This document shows, piece by piece, positions 44,195-56,608 of a stretch of 64,000 nucleotides of DNA. The stretch covers positions 3,310,027-3,374,026 of the forward strand of contig NC_054390.1 of the NCBI RefSeq assembly GCF_001625195.1, written 5' to 3'. The translations under genes were made by a program, and so were the position numbers. This DNA comes from Drechmeria coniospora. Lineage: Eukaryota; Ascomycota; Sordariomycetes; Hypocreales; Ophiocordycipitaceae. Positions within the stretch are counted from its first letter, which is position 1; the number at the start of each line of letters is the position of its first letter. The notes beneath the pieces were generated by a model, which saw only the letters and a list, made by a program, of their open reading frames with translations, had not been told where the DNA came from and did no database searches.

Positions 44195-46059
44195 ATGACC
44201 ATGACGGCCCCGTCGTCGGCCTTTACGGGCATCATCATCGGGCTCGTGTCGTCGTTTGGCTCCATCATCCTCATCGCCCTCGTCGTCTTTGTTTTCTGGG
44301 CGTCGGGATGTGCAGGCTCGGGCCGCATCCTGCTCGACCGCCTCGGTCGGCCGGGCGAGTACGACGACGAGCAGGCCTTTCTGAGGGAGGAGGCCGAGGC
44401 GCTCGAGACGATGGACGACATGGCACGGACCGAGTACCTGCGAGCCAAAGGTAAGTCGATCCGCCGCACCGCGGCCTCTGCTGCCCTCGGTGGCGGCCGC
44501 TAAGGGAAGACTTGATAGCCTTCATCACGGCCAACCCGCCGGAATCGCTCGAGACGGACATTTCGCTGTCGCAGTACCTCGCCATCCAGGAAAAGGGCGT
44601 GTCGGCGTGGGAGTTTGAACCGGAGCTTGAAATCGCCAACTGCTTCGTCGAGGCGCGAACCGAGATTGAATTCTACGATTCCGAATGCACCGTCCTCAGC
44701 AACCTCCCCGTCCCGAAGCAGAACGACGTCTATTACTGGGAGGCCAAAATATACGACAAGCCAGAAGGCACACTGCTCGCCATCGGCATGACGACGAAGC
44801 CGTACCCGCTCTTTCGCTTACCCGGTAGGCATTTCCCTCTGTGATGACGTTCCCTCGTGATACCTTTTCTTTTTTTTTCATTCTTTTATTCATTCATTCT
44901 TTCATTCATTTGTTCATTCATTCATCATTCTCTTTTTGGCACGCCAATCTAACGCTGGGCAGGCTACCACAAGTACTCGGTTGCGTATCACTCAAACGGC
45001 TCACGACACTACAATCAACCTTTCAGTCAGACACCCTACGGACCGGAGCTGGTCCAAGGCGATGTCATCGGCGTCGGCTACCGGCCTCGCACCGGCGCCA
45101 TCTTCTTCACGCGCAACGGAAAGAGGCTGGACGAGGTAGTGCACGGCCTGAAGTCGCAAAACTTCTTCCCCGCCGTCGGGGCCAACGGACCGGCCGTCGT
45201 GCACGTCAACCTCGGCCAGTCGGGATTCGTCTTCATCGAGGCCAACGTGAAGAAATGGGGCCTCGCGCCGGTGACGGGCAGCCTCGCGCCCCCGCCCCCG
45301 TACGGCTCCGAGCAGGGTAGCATCTTGCTCGAGACGGGCATCAAGGACGGCATCACGACCGGCCAGGGACACCATCACCATGCGGCGGCGGTCGGATCGC
45401 CCTACCGACTCCACGGCAGCAGCTATCACGGCCAGCACGGACGGTCGCGCAGCGGCAACTTCCGAATCCTCCATCCGACGAGCCCGGGCCCCATCCGAAG
45501 CCCGACGGACATTTCGCTCGCCCAGCTGGTGCCCAACGAGGAGGAGAACGGCGAGGCGAGCGGCAGCGGTGCGGCGGCGGGCCAGTCCCGAGGCGAGCAG
45601 CACGGCGAGGGAAACCCGTTGCACCTGCACCTCGAGGATGCGACGAACCCGCCGCCCGAGTACGCGAGCCCGACTCTCTCGTCGGGCCGACGGTTCAGCG
45701 TCGACCATGCAGAGCACGCGCCGCTTCTGGGCGCGAATCACAGCCGCGGTGGATCAGCGTCGACGGTGATTCCGCTTCCGCGGGAGCACGGCCAAGACGG
45801 TCAAGGCGGACTCGGCCACGATGACGGCCATGGCCACGGTCACGGTCACGACCACGGTCACGACCACGGACACGACCACGGACACGACCACGGTCACGGC
45901 CACAACCACGGTCACGGCCACAACCACGGTCACGGTCACGGTCACCCTCCTGTGCCGACGTACCACGACGCCCTCCGGGATGGCGCGGGGCAGCAGAGAC
46001 GGGACAGCTCCCGATCGTCATCGATGGGCAGCGGCAGCAGCGACGACGACGCCGACTGA
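44195..46059 (+). CDS. ssh4: Ssh4/Ear1-type SPRY membrane protein, Rsp5 adaptor (552 residues)
   Basis: Exons 44195-44450, 44519-44824 and 44963-46059 with regular donors (GTAAGT, GTAGGC) and matching phases. One N-terminal helix (IIIGLVSSFGSIILIALVVF) is followed by AFITANPPESLETDISLSQ and VSAWEFEPELEIANCFVEAR, then a SPRY domain (about 147-275) with YYWEAKIYDK, IGMTTKPYP and FFTRNGKRLDE. PPxY-type motifs follow (PPPPY 297-301, PPPEY further on), the signal by which Ssh4/Ear1 recruit the Rsp5 ubiquitin ligase to sort membrane proteins at endosomes and the vacuole. The tail holds a long Gly-His-Asp-His tract (about 475-520), not part of the family core as I know it. The start is the first of two close ATGs. 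Confidence 0.9.
44870..44935. repeat. TTCA-type microsatellite inside an intron
   Basis: Imperfect TTCA/TTTCA repeats in the second intron of the Ssh4-like gene. Confidence 0.8.
45826..45945 (+). repeat. His-rich coding repeat (CAYGGNCAC type)
   Basis: Six-base periodic units GGTCAC/GACCAC encode alternating Gly/Asp/Asn and His (HGHDHGHDHGHD), about 40 residues at the C-terminal tail of the Ssh4-like protein. Confidence 0.9.
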
Positions 46060-49000
46060 GGCTCGGAAGCACGCGCGAACTGACAAGGGCGCCGCGGCGA
46101 GAACACGATGCCGCTGCCATCCCCGGACCCAGACGGGGGAGGTTGGCGACGCCGGCATGCCATCTCAGGCGGCCGGAAGCGAAGCAAAATGAGCGTTGAG
46201 ATTCGGCGGAGCGGTGGGAGGCGTCGTTTGATTTTTAATGACCGGCACGCGCAACGCATGCGTCGTATGCCCCAGCGGAGGCGCGGCGTTTTGTATAGCA
46301 GCAGGATGAGCAGGTCTATTCCCCCCCTGGTTGAGACAAACGACCTACATATACGACGATGACGGCCCTCGCGACATGGACGACCATGGCCTCGTTTGCG
46401 CCCTTTGCTGCATTCTTTCCTTGCCGCGAGCGATGGTTGGTCGGCATGCCGGGAGCAGGAAGGACGTGGTGCTGCTGGACGAGGACGAGCTCATGCTGCA
46501 GGCTCGTTCTGCGGGCTCGCGCCGCAGGCGCACTCCGCATAGCAGTTTCGTTGCACAATTACAGAGTATTTGTCGAGGTGCACGCATGACGAGATGTCGG
46601 ATTCTCCGTAGTCGGCGGCGTGGTGAGATTGGATGGATGCGCAAGTACGGAGTGCTGTAAGTGAGTAAGTGAGTATAACTAACCATGGTGTGGGACGGTG
46701 GGTACGGTGATGCCCCCCCCCGGCTTCGCTTATGGTGTCACCTCGATGGAACCCACTTGGCGTTCCCCATACTCTGTCCGCTCGGAAGTACCGTCAAGTA
46801 CCTGCGAGTACGTACTGTGCCCGCTTGTACAAGGATGTACTTGCAAGCCAGTGCTCGTGTAGGTATTCTGTTTCATACGCTCGTATCAGTACGAACTTGT
46901 ACAAATACAGCACCTGCTCGGACGAATACCCTGACACACAGTGCGTAGCACGGAGAAATACGTCCGAGCCCCCGCGAGGTCTCTGCGCAGCACAGTATAC
47001 GCGCCGTGCACAGACGAATTATTCGTACAGTACGACGCACATAGCATCGGCCAGGCCAGTCCCCACTGTCCAGTTCAGGCTAGCGCATCGCCTGGTGAGC
47101 GTCGAGTAAGACATACCGCTTTGGGCACGTGGATTCGTTACGAGTCTTCGCAAAGAGTTTCCCACGCTTTCCAGACTTTCCATTTCCCTTTCCCGTATTC
47201 AAAGAATACCTGCCCATCCATCGTGAACCAAAAGCCGTGAGTCCTTGGACAGCGGTTATACAGTAGCCGTCCAGAAGACAAGTGTTGACAAGCCTAGGGA
47301 TCGGAGAGGAGAATCCACAATTATGCGCCCGGTAGAGGACATCTTGGCACTCTCCTTTCCGCTTCTCATCCCTCCGTTGTCCGCTTCCGTGTCCCTTCTC
47401 TTGCCTTTTTCAAACGAATGGGAACAGAACTCAAGCCCAATTCGTCACCGTCTTCCCCTCACGCGGCAAGGTGTCGAGCCGGTTGGCCAAGATGGGGAAG
47501 AGAAAACAGCCACGGTGTCAGGTCAATGCCGTCGTTGTCGGCATGCCATCCGCCCTCGTTTCATTTGACCACAAACCTTGCCAAGCCGGTTCTAGCCGCG
47601 TACGGATTCTCAGTACCCAAGCAAGTGTTGTTGTGTACTGTGTGGTGGTTAGTAGTGCGAACGGCGAGCACAACTAGTTGCATGTAAGGACTCGCACGAG
47701 TTCATGCGTAGCCACACCTCCCTTCCCACAGGTACAAGTAAGTAAGTAAGTTTAAGTATGGCTATACGAGCATCCATACTTATACCGACACACGTATAAA
47801 ACATGCATATGTGCGCGATGCATGTCGCCATCGTACGGTTTTCCCCTTTCCACGTCCTTTCTGCATCCGTACACCCCTGCATCGCGATAACGCCCGAGCC
47901 GTGCTTCGCCCCTTCCACCCGGAGGGGTGCGGAGCGGTCGGGAGTTAACTGGGGTGGACGTGGAGGATGGCGACCGGGTACCCATAAAAGCTCCGAGATG
48001 CGGTTCATGCGACTGGGAAGAACGCACACATGACTTGCCGCAGGTGTACTGCACAGGTCTCCGTTGCCAGGTAGTCGTGGACAGGCAAGTGTACGTGCAG
48101 GGACGGCTGCATGAGTTCCACATGCGTTCTTCGCGGGCCGGAGGACGTCGGTCCTCTCGGCGAGAAACAGTCGCTGGCACCCGTTTGCACGCGTTTGAAT
48201 CGTGCGTCGCGCCGCAGGGGAGCTTGTCTCATGGCTTTCAAGGCACTACGGTCGATGAGGTGTGCGAATATCAGGCCCGCAACGCCAGCCGGCATCGGTG
48301 GCAACCTTGGTCGTCCCCGACGACAACCTTTGCCTTTCGCCCCTTCAGCTAGCCAGAGGTAATAATAATAATACATGCAATGAACACATCCGCAGCAATG
48401 CCGTGACCCACGCACACTAACTTCATCGTAGCCTCCAGCCCACAGCCTCGCTCCCCCATTCCCCGCTTTGCTGGACGCCGTCGGCCAGCTCTCGTCTCGC
48501 GCGGCAGTCGTTGCGTGGGTGCGGCTTCGTTCCGCAAGATGACCTCCAGCTGCGTCCAAGCAGTTGCGTTGAAGTGGCCAGGGAGTTCGCAGGGGACGGA
48601 GAAGGGGAGGGGACCGAAGGAGTGGGTTGGCTCCATGACAAGCTCTGCAAAGAAATCCTTGCCTTGGCTTGCCAACCTCCTACCTGGTTGTACATGCACG
48701 TTGACACGTACTCACAGCAGTTCTTGTGGGCCTTGTGCCTACGAATCGGTCTTGCCGCGATGGCACCCCGGATGGCACTACGTGCCAGTACGCCCGACTC
48801 CCGAGAGCCTTGCGGATACTTTATTGGAGGACAAGGGGCGTAAGGAGGTAACCGGGAACAAGGGGCAAGGGAGAGTATGGAAAGGCCAGACCAGCCCGTC
48901 GAGTCATTCCCGATGGTGGCCTATACCATGTTCACTGTATAGATGGCGTACTGTACTCGTATGAGCACGTGCCCTGGCATATACCCAGGCATCCGGGAAC

Positions 49001-52000
49001 CGCGATACGGGTCGGGGGATGTGGAGGAGGGAACGATGGTGGCAACGAGCAGGGAGCAGGGGGAACAGGGGGGCGGGAAGCAGGAGGAGTCACGACGGCC
49101 GCTCCGATGGGGACGACAGCCCTCGATGGAAGGCATCCTATCCTCATGTAAGTAAGTACTTGCGAGGTATTAGGTGGGTTCGTCCTAATCATGTCTAAGC
49201 GTGCGTGCATAGGTCGACTCCTTCTTGACACTGCCACGCTCAGGGGTATGCTGTGGCTGGCCACGTCACGGCAAGACGCACTGCGTATGATGAGGCTGTC
49301 CTTGTGCCGATTAGCCTTGCGATTGAAATTCCCGTGCGAACCGGACGCGTTCGCGGCTCAAGGACGTATGTAGGACGCATGCAAGTACGCATGGTGGCAG
49401 GGCCCAGGCGCCCTTTGATGTTTTGCATCAGCCCTGATGGTTGTCGAGACCCCCGATCAGGGCCGAATCAGACACACGTCTGGACGCCAAGTACGCAATG
49501 TACGGCGGCCAATCTCTGAGAGAGGAAGAGCACAAGTATGAGAAAGGCAAGCGTCGTCGGCAGCCAAGTATGCGTCTCGCCAGAAGGAAAACCATTCGGG
49601 CCTCGACCGGATGTGCCCTATTCCGCACATGCAGATGGGACGCCGGGAAATGAAGCTCTCGGGCAACGCGTCGTTCCCCGCCATCTTCCCCCAACCCTTG
49701 TCCTGTGCATACGAGCTCCCCTCTACAATGACACGATCCTCCAGGAGGACCAGTGATAACCTTCTCAGGGGGTCCGGGTTGATCATCGGGAAAATTTGCC
49801 ATTCACCGCCTCCTATCCTGCATTGATAACCTTGTAGCAGCGGCAGGCTTGGAGAGCTTCGTGATTGGAATACGAACAAGATCGGTATGTCCCGGAAATT
49901 TATGGTCAAAGATGTACCGAAGCTCAGGGACGGCAAGGAACCTGGCTCTATGCCGGGGGGGGGGGGGTTTCACGGCAGCTCAACCCCAGCTCCCGGTCCA
50001 GGTGCCAATGGCCTCCTCCCATTCCAGCATGAAAGCTATCACATCATGGCACGCCGCACGACCGCAGCCGTGACCGTGACCGTCGTGTCTGTCTGGGGCA
50101 GAACCTAGCCGCTTGTGCCTGATTAGGTGCTTCCAGTTCCGTGATACCCGCACACACATACTTACGCCTGCCCACACACTTGTCTCGAAAGCGACAAGTC
50201 GGCGGCGGCACGGATGATGCATCAGGTTCAAGAATGAACTGCTCCCCTAGAAGTGCGGGACCCGACGGCGAGAACCTACATGTCCATGAGGCCAATGAAA
50301 CGGAACCATGCCTACCTTTCCCGCTGGAGTCACCCGACGCCTCCCCATCTGACGCTCCATTCGAATCAGGAGACGTGCAGGCACACCCACCGTAGAAGGC
50401 CATCAACGCAAGCAGGGGGGAAGTGGAGGAGGAGCCCGAGAGATGGGTCGCGGATATCGCTCACTTTGTGTTCCGTAGGCGCAGAGTTGACCATGACGGT
50501 TGCCCGATGCACCATACCAGCCGCGGCCTCCATACCAGCTATGCTGCTGCCGCTCTCCTATTCTGCTGAAGTTGTGCCGGTACGCATGCGTATGCCTGTG
50601 CCACGGCTCCTGTGCTGGAGCCGAATGAAGATCAAGCAAGCATCATGGGCGGGTTGCGCCTTGCAGGCCTTCATCGACCACCTAGGGTCCCCCCAACGCG
50701 GCGACCCTCGTGGCCCCATCCTGGGGGAGCCCACTTTGCGACGTCGATATTCGAGACGACTGGCCTCCGTTGCCATTCAGCCTTCTGCCACGGAATACTC
50801 CGTACAAGGCAACATTCATACGACCAAGCGCAGAGAGGAAGCCGCTAGTCATGCTGTTTGTCGCGGCGCGAAAGGGGGAAGGGGGGGGGGGGAAGAGAGG
50901 GGAAGCGGAATGGGGCAAGCTATGCTAGCCGAACAGCGTGGAACCGTAACCCGTACAAGTTAGATTAAGCACAATGGAGCATTGTATCGGGTTGCGGCAC
51001 ATGACTGCACGACTTGGTATGAATGCTCGACGCAAGGGCAAGCATGCTTTACACTGGAGAGAACCTCGAACGATCAAGTTCACGGTCCCCCGCAAGAACA
51101 TGGCGGCATGAAGCGCTCGAAACTCAGGATAGAAAGCCATGGCATGGTTGAAATTCCACGTAGGAAACTCCACGTACATGGATGCAGTCTCGACCGATGT
51201 GGCCAGGGTCTCGGACGAAGTTGAACTCGACGCCGGCCTGTCACAGGCTCGACACTGAAATGTTTTTGATAATGAAAGTTGGAATCATGCTTGACTGTCG
51301 ATTTATTGCCTCGAGACATGGCGCATGGCGTTATAAGAGGCAGCTCCGAACGTACAATGTCCACGTGCCCAGACTGTAATGGGAGAAAGTACTTGGATGA
51401 GACAATGGCAAGCTGTCGCGTGCCGGTCGTGCGATTTCAGTGACTCAGGCAATGGGAATTGCCGGACGATCCCGTCTGGCCCTCCAAGATGGACTGACGG
51501 TTCGTCAGAATCCAAAAAAAATCAACGGCGGTCCGAAGGGTGATGGAAGGGCATCCGGAACAGGCAGGTGCCTAGGCATTGAGCTCGATTGCGTTGGGTC
51601 TTTTTCTCCCTGCCAGCGGCTGCTCTGGTGGAAGGCCATGGTATTCAGGTCTTCCCAAAGCCGGCCGACGAATGCTAGAAATCGTTTGCCGTGGGCCTGG
51701 TCCGAGACGAGGCAGGACATGAGCAAGGAGCACGGCCACGATTCCCATGGCATCGTACCATCCGAGTTCTCGCCATGGCCTTGGTTGTGCCACGGACGGA
51801 CGACTGCTTTGCAAACCACTTGTGCCAGACATTTGCACGAAATCGGCACCAGCTTGCCTTTCGTACCGGCACCTACGTGACCGGCCGTGTCAGCGACGTG
51901 GCCGGGGAGTAGGCGCCGTCGAGCTCTGGGGACGATTATTTTGGGTGGGCCACCCACCAATGCACACAAAGCACCCGCCGCATATCCATCCGGCTGTACA

Positions 52001-53415
52001 CTCTTCTCCGCATGGTAGCCCCTGTTCTTGACGACAATTCCAGCAGAGCCGGCTTCATCACCAGTCATTGGAGGGTAGGCCGTATAAGTGGACTGTGGTG
52101 ATGCTCGGCACAGAGTCAGGCCTATCACGGACGCCGCGTATTGATATTATTGCCAGGAGTAAATCGGAGGCAATACTCTCCTCCAGCATGCCAGGGTATG
52201 CGGTTCGAGACGCTGACTCGCTCCGCATAGCCAAGCCACGAGACCGGTCGATGGTCAGGACCTACTTGCTTACAGCACCTGCTCACGAAGCCTTTGCGTC
52301 CTTGCTGGGTCGTTGACGAGAATCGTGGAAAACGTCGTTCCGGACCACGGACCCGGGAGCGAGGGTTTCCGGCGCAGACATGGCATGCGAAGGCCTAGAC
52401 CAAGGTTCGCGGTCCATTCGAACGCCATGATTTTGGAGGACGAACAATGCGGTCGAGCAGGTTGCATCTTTCAGAGGCTAGGCACAAAGGGAAGCCATGA
52501 GGCTGATGCAAGGTTTGCGTTACTCGAGGCCGCTGCCGAAACGCAAGCCGGTATTTATAGTCTCGAATACGAGACGATTGCCGCAGCGCAGAGCAGGAGA
52601 CGACGCATCACAATGCATCTGCACGCAGCGTACGGAATGCATGGAAGGATAGATGCCGGAGTACGATGAAGATGACACCCAAGTGCCAAGACGTCTGCTG
52701 GCGAGGCGCGCACACCGAGCTCGGCCGACTCGGATTGGGAGGCTCGCTAGGTGCTGGTCGATGGCTCGCCCGAGTAGGTTGATTTTAGTGTCGTTTCGAT
52801 CCTCGGAACCAGCCTCTGACGCATGCTGGCGGTAGTCGTGGTGACGTTTTGCCGCGGCGTCGAACTGGCCACGTAGGTGTAGTGTAGTCAATGACGGGTG
52901 CAGGGCGAGCAAGTAAGGTTACGCTCCGAGGACGAGTTGAAATTCTCCACCCCACGACACCGCTCTGGCGCGCAACTTGTGGGATGAAAAGTATAAAGAA
53001 GCTATAAATAGAAGACCTACCGAGCCCAGGTGAGAGGCGGACGGACGATCCGAGCCACCGGTACACCACCTCGGAGCAGGCTGATGTGGGAGGGAGCCAG
53101 ATGAGGAAAGGGTCAGGACGTGTTCCATCGACGGTTCGAGGCTACCGACGGATCATTAGGAGCAGGCGGACGGACGGAAGAAGAGACGAGCTCGGCGGGC
53201 TTTGCCCCTCCAGCTCGGCGGCCATCGTCACGACGGCCAGATGGGGAAAAGAGGACGAAGATTGAGGGGACAACTCGGGTGCCCATGCACAGCGACGGAG
53301 GTGGAAATGACGGCAAGAAACGGGTGGATTGTTGAAAGTTTGACGGACGCAAGCATGCCGGCGTGCACCGGCAAGAATCCGCTCGACAAGGGGTTGGCGA
53401 TTTTGCGACGGCAGG
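46060..53415. other. Gene-poor region, left half
   Basis: I recognise no protein family, tRNA or rRNA. Open frames rarely exceed 150 codons and overlap on several strands without codon preference. It holds scattered GTAC motifs (46640-46950, 47740), G tracts (49955-49967, 50880-50892) and an AAT run at 48360-48374. Small or spliced orphan genes could be missed. Confidence 0.5.
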
Positions 53416-53425
53416 GCTCCATGAT

Positions 53426-53475
53426 GGTGTGGGAGTTGTGGGAGTTGTGGGAGTTGTGGGGGGGTTGTGGGAGTC
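53426..53475. repeat. 9-bp tandem repeat
   Basis: About five units of GGAGTTGTG, the last ones degenerate. Confidence 0.85.
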
Positions 53476-53599
53476 GTCGGGGTGACTTGTCACTTTTGTC
53501 ACCTGACACGGGCAACGGTAACTGAAGTAAGTATGGAGAAGTCAGAAGTAAAGTGCCTAGTAGGTGGAATCGGTACATGCAAGTGCAGTACTTTTGGCG

Positions 53600-54130
53600 C
53601 AGAGGACGAGGTATAGCCGTGTACTCCGTACCCGTACAGTATGGAGTACAACTAGTTGTAAGTATGTAAAGTAAAATAGGTGTACATGCATGGACGTACT
53701 CTGTGCTCCGTACTGGACTCTGCACTGTACTCTGCACTGTACACGTACTTCCTTTCAGTACGGAGTGCTCCGCGCAAGTACGGACTTGCTGCACATGCAC
53801 TTGCACACAGTATTAATACAGCACTCACTTGCACAACCACGCATGCAAGCGATGTGGACATGGGCGTACGGAGGAGGCCCACGTACCTGCAGGTGGTAGG
53901 TACTGTACCCGTGGTGCAAGTATACCCGTGGTGCAAGTATACCCGTGCTGCAAGTATACCCGTGCTGTACTCAAGTATACCTATGCTGCAAGTATACCCG
54001 TGCTTTACGGAGTACTCAAATATACCTATGCTGTAAGTATACCCGTACTGTACTTGCACCCACCTGATTAACTGTACTCGCAGTACGGAGTACTCCGTAC
54101 TCCTAAATGCACAACTACGGAGTACAAGTA
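53600..54130. repeat. GTAC-motif cluster with embedded 17-bp array
   Basis: TACTCCGTAC copies near 53618 and 54088, TACGGAGTA near 53759, 54006, 54082 and 54116. The central part (53911-54044) is a regular array, listed separately. Confidence 0.75.
53911..54044. repeat. 17-bp tandem array with a duplicated 38-bp higher-order unit
   Basis: Unit GTGCTGCAAGTATACCC, about seven copies. Copies 53962-53999 and 54000-54044 form a pair of higher-order units (38 and 45 bp). The second has 7 extra bases, CGGAG plus TA, placed exactly after the TA that corresponds to 53968-53969. Confidence 0.9.
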
Positions 54131-54389
54131 CGGCGCACACGTAATCGCAACAGCGATTCGATTCCACCATTTCGCTGCTAGTGTCCGAGCTTCAGGCGAA
54201 GGAATCAAACATCTGTCGTCATTACGGAACGTTGGACGGATGGCCACGGCGACGAAAAATGAAGCGCAGAGATGAGGACAGGCCAGGCGGGGAGATGCCG
54301 TGCGGGACAGCAGGGCCGGTGAGGGTGATGGTGGACAAAGTTTTGGTCGACGGATGGCTCGCGCAGGCGGCGAGTGAGAATGGGGCGCC

Positions 54390-54408
54390 GGGGGGGGGGG
54401 GGGGGGGG
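54390..54408. repeat. G19 homopolymer tract
   Basis: Nineteen consecutive G on the plus strand, the longest such tract in the window. Confidence 0.9.
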
Positions 54409-54594
54409 TGGAAGACGGATCGGTGGCTGGCCCTCCCTCAGGGCAGGCGACGAGAGCATGAACTGATTGCCATGCGAAAGGGATACGACGGCTGTTTGTG
54501 GCACGACGGCGGCGGGCAGGTGTACCACTCGGCGTGCAAGTAATACGTGTACAACTACGGAGCACGGAGAACCTAGATACCTATCTTGCAATGA

Positions 54595-54790
54595 CGCTGC
54601 ACTGTCAGCACTCTACACTGTGTACGACTACGGTGCACCGCAAGTGCTCTACTCTGCACTGCAAGTACTCTACTCTCCACCGAAAGTACAGTACTCTGCT
54701 CTGCATTGCAAGCATTCTGCTCTGCACGCACTGCGAGCACTCTACTCTGCACCGCAAGCACTCTACTATGCACTGCTGCTTTCGTACGTG
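54595..54790. repeat. Degenerate ~20-bp tandem repeat
   Basis: About nine imperfect units of CTCTACTCTGCACYGCAAG type; some carry inserted GTACAGTA or ACGCACTGCG pieces. Confidence 0.8.
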
Positions 54791-56290
54791 CACCGTCGAT
54801 ACGGCAGGCGTGGCGTATGAGTTTCTGTCGCCGTACCTGTGCCGCGGCGCCCACAGGCATTGCAGTACCAACCTCCTTGCAAGTACCTGGACCGACTGGG
54901 TCTGGGTGCGAAACAGGTACATGGCCGGCCGGCATCGATGCAGACAGCACTGAGAATTATCAAGCAATCACTGCGCACCATATTAGCGACGCCCTACCTG
55001 CCCATGCACGCACCAGGCCAAGCCCACCCACGCCCACCTACTGTACAGCAGCCAGGTACTAAAGTACATGCACCAGGTACTGTAGGTGCCGCATGGCGTG
55101 CGGACGGTAACTTGGCCTGGCCTGAATGCGAGGATGAGCGACCGGCCGTTGATGCAGCGCGCAGGCGATGCCGACAAGGTTCGGCGTCGACGGCCTGGCC
55201 GATTGGGCGTCGACCATGTGGCGGACATGCCGTCATGATGACACGCATCCGTCGATGCGTGGACGACGGCTCTACCTGGCCGACGGTGACGCTGCACGAT
55301 ACGGCAAAAGGTTGCGGGCTCGATCAAGCGGAGCAGGTGCGTTCACGCACGACGCCTGGCAGCACTCGGCATCCGGTTAGGCTGGGCGAGCGTGCACCGT
55401 TGCGCGCGGGCAAAGGCTGGAGGAGCCAGATGCGATGGGCCCTACGGCGAGAGAGCGGACGACCCCACAGGCTGGTGGCATCGGCGCCGTGGTTTGTTGC
55501 CAGCTTCGACGCTCGAGGGCCTGCATACGGCTGCCGGCAATGCGCCACTGGTGCTGCGTACGTCAGAGGCACATGTGCGCGGTGTTTCCGTGCTGACGAT
55601 TGCTACGCGTGCCATGCCGTGCATCGTGCAAGACTGTACCGGACACGTATTTGCTGCAGAAGCGCACGAACTTGTGCGTGTGTGCGTGTGTGTGTGTGTG
55701 TATGACGTAATATACCGTACTGGGTACACGGCACGCCAGCAGATGTTGGCGCACTGTACTCCGTACAGTAAGTATTGTACGTAGGCGTGCACCGTCGGGC
55801 CCCTACAAGTGCTTGTACGGCTAGGTGCAGATCAAGTAATAATACGGGGTGCAGTATGCAAGTGGGTTGGCAAGTACTTGCACTGTGCAACGTAAGTAGG
55901 TGCAAGCCGATCACTCGCAAGGACTTACAGTACTTGAGTACTTACTTGCCCGCCCAAGTACCTCCTCAAGTATTATTACAGTACATGTACTGTACAGCGC
56001 ATGCGCCAAGTACGCAAGCAATCCGTAGGTCGCTTGGCGTCTCGAACGGCGGTGAGGGGGCGCCAGACGGTCAGCCGTTGTGCTATTCTTAGACGGGCCC
56101 ACCCGAGCAAAGTTTCTGGTGGTACCAGCGGCGCCCGCGGAAGCACCTCGGCACGTCGGCTCAATGAGCGGTCCTCTGCCCCCCCGAGCGCCACCGGCGT
56201 GGCGGTCGAAATCTACGATTCATCCGCCCGCCACGGCAGGCCATTCGCTGTAACCTTGGGCGCGCGCCGAGAACATGACCAGGTTCCTAC

Positions 56291-56445
56291 ACGTCAAGCA
56301 CCGCACGTCAGGCACCGCACGTCAAGCACCGCACGTCAAGCACCGCACGTCAAGCACCGCAACGTCAAGCACCGCAACGTCAAGCACCGCAACGTCAAGC
56401 ACCGCACGTCGAGCACAAGCACCGCACATCAAGCACCGCACGTCG
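56291..56445. repeat. 14-bp minisatellite
   Basis: About eleven units of ACGTCAAGCACCGC, some with one extra A, ending in degenerate units. Confidence 0.9.
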
Positions 56446-56535
56446 GCCACGCCGACCGTCACAGCCACCACGTAGGTACCGAGTACAGTACTGTGCAGTA
56501 CATAACATTAGTTGCACATACATGCCGATAAAGGC

Positions 56536-56608
56536 GACGGTTCAATCTTGGTAGCGCCGCTAATCACTACGGAGCACAGATTGAATCGACACCTTTGCGA
56601 CCCCACCA
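56536..56608 (+). repeat. Dispersed ~60-bp repeat, copy C (interrupted)
   Basis: Same blocks as copy A (GGTTCAATCTTGGTAGCG, then ATTGAATCGACA and CCTTTGCGACCCCAC) but with ~13 extra bases in the middle, which include CTACGGAG. Confidence 0.55.

Noticed and set aside
54839..55705. 288-codon plus-strand open frame
   Set aside because: It runs into a GT microsatellite and GTAC words, shows no codon preference and resembles no family.
56291..56445. CRISPR-like array
   Set aside because: Units are 14 bp head to tail with no unique spacers, and the genome is fungal; it is a minisatellite.
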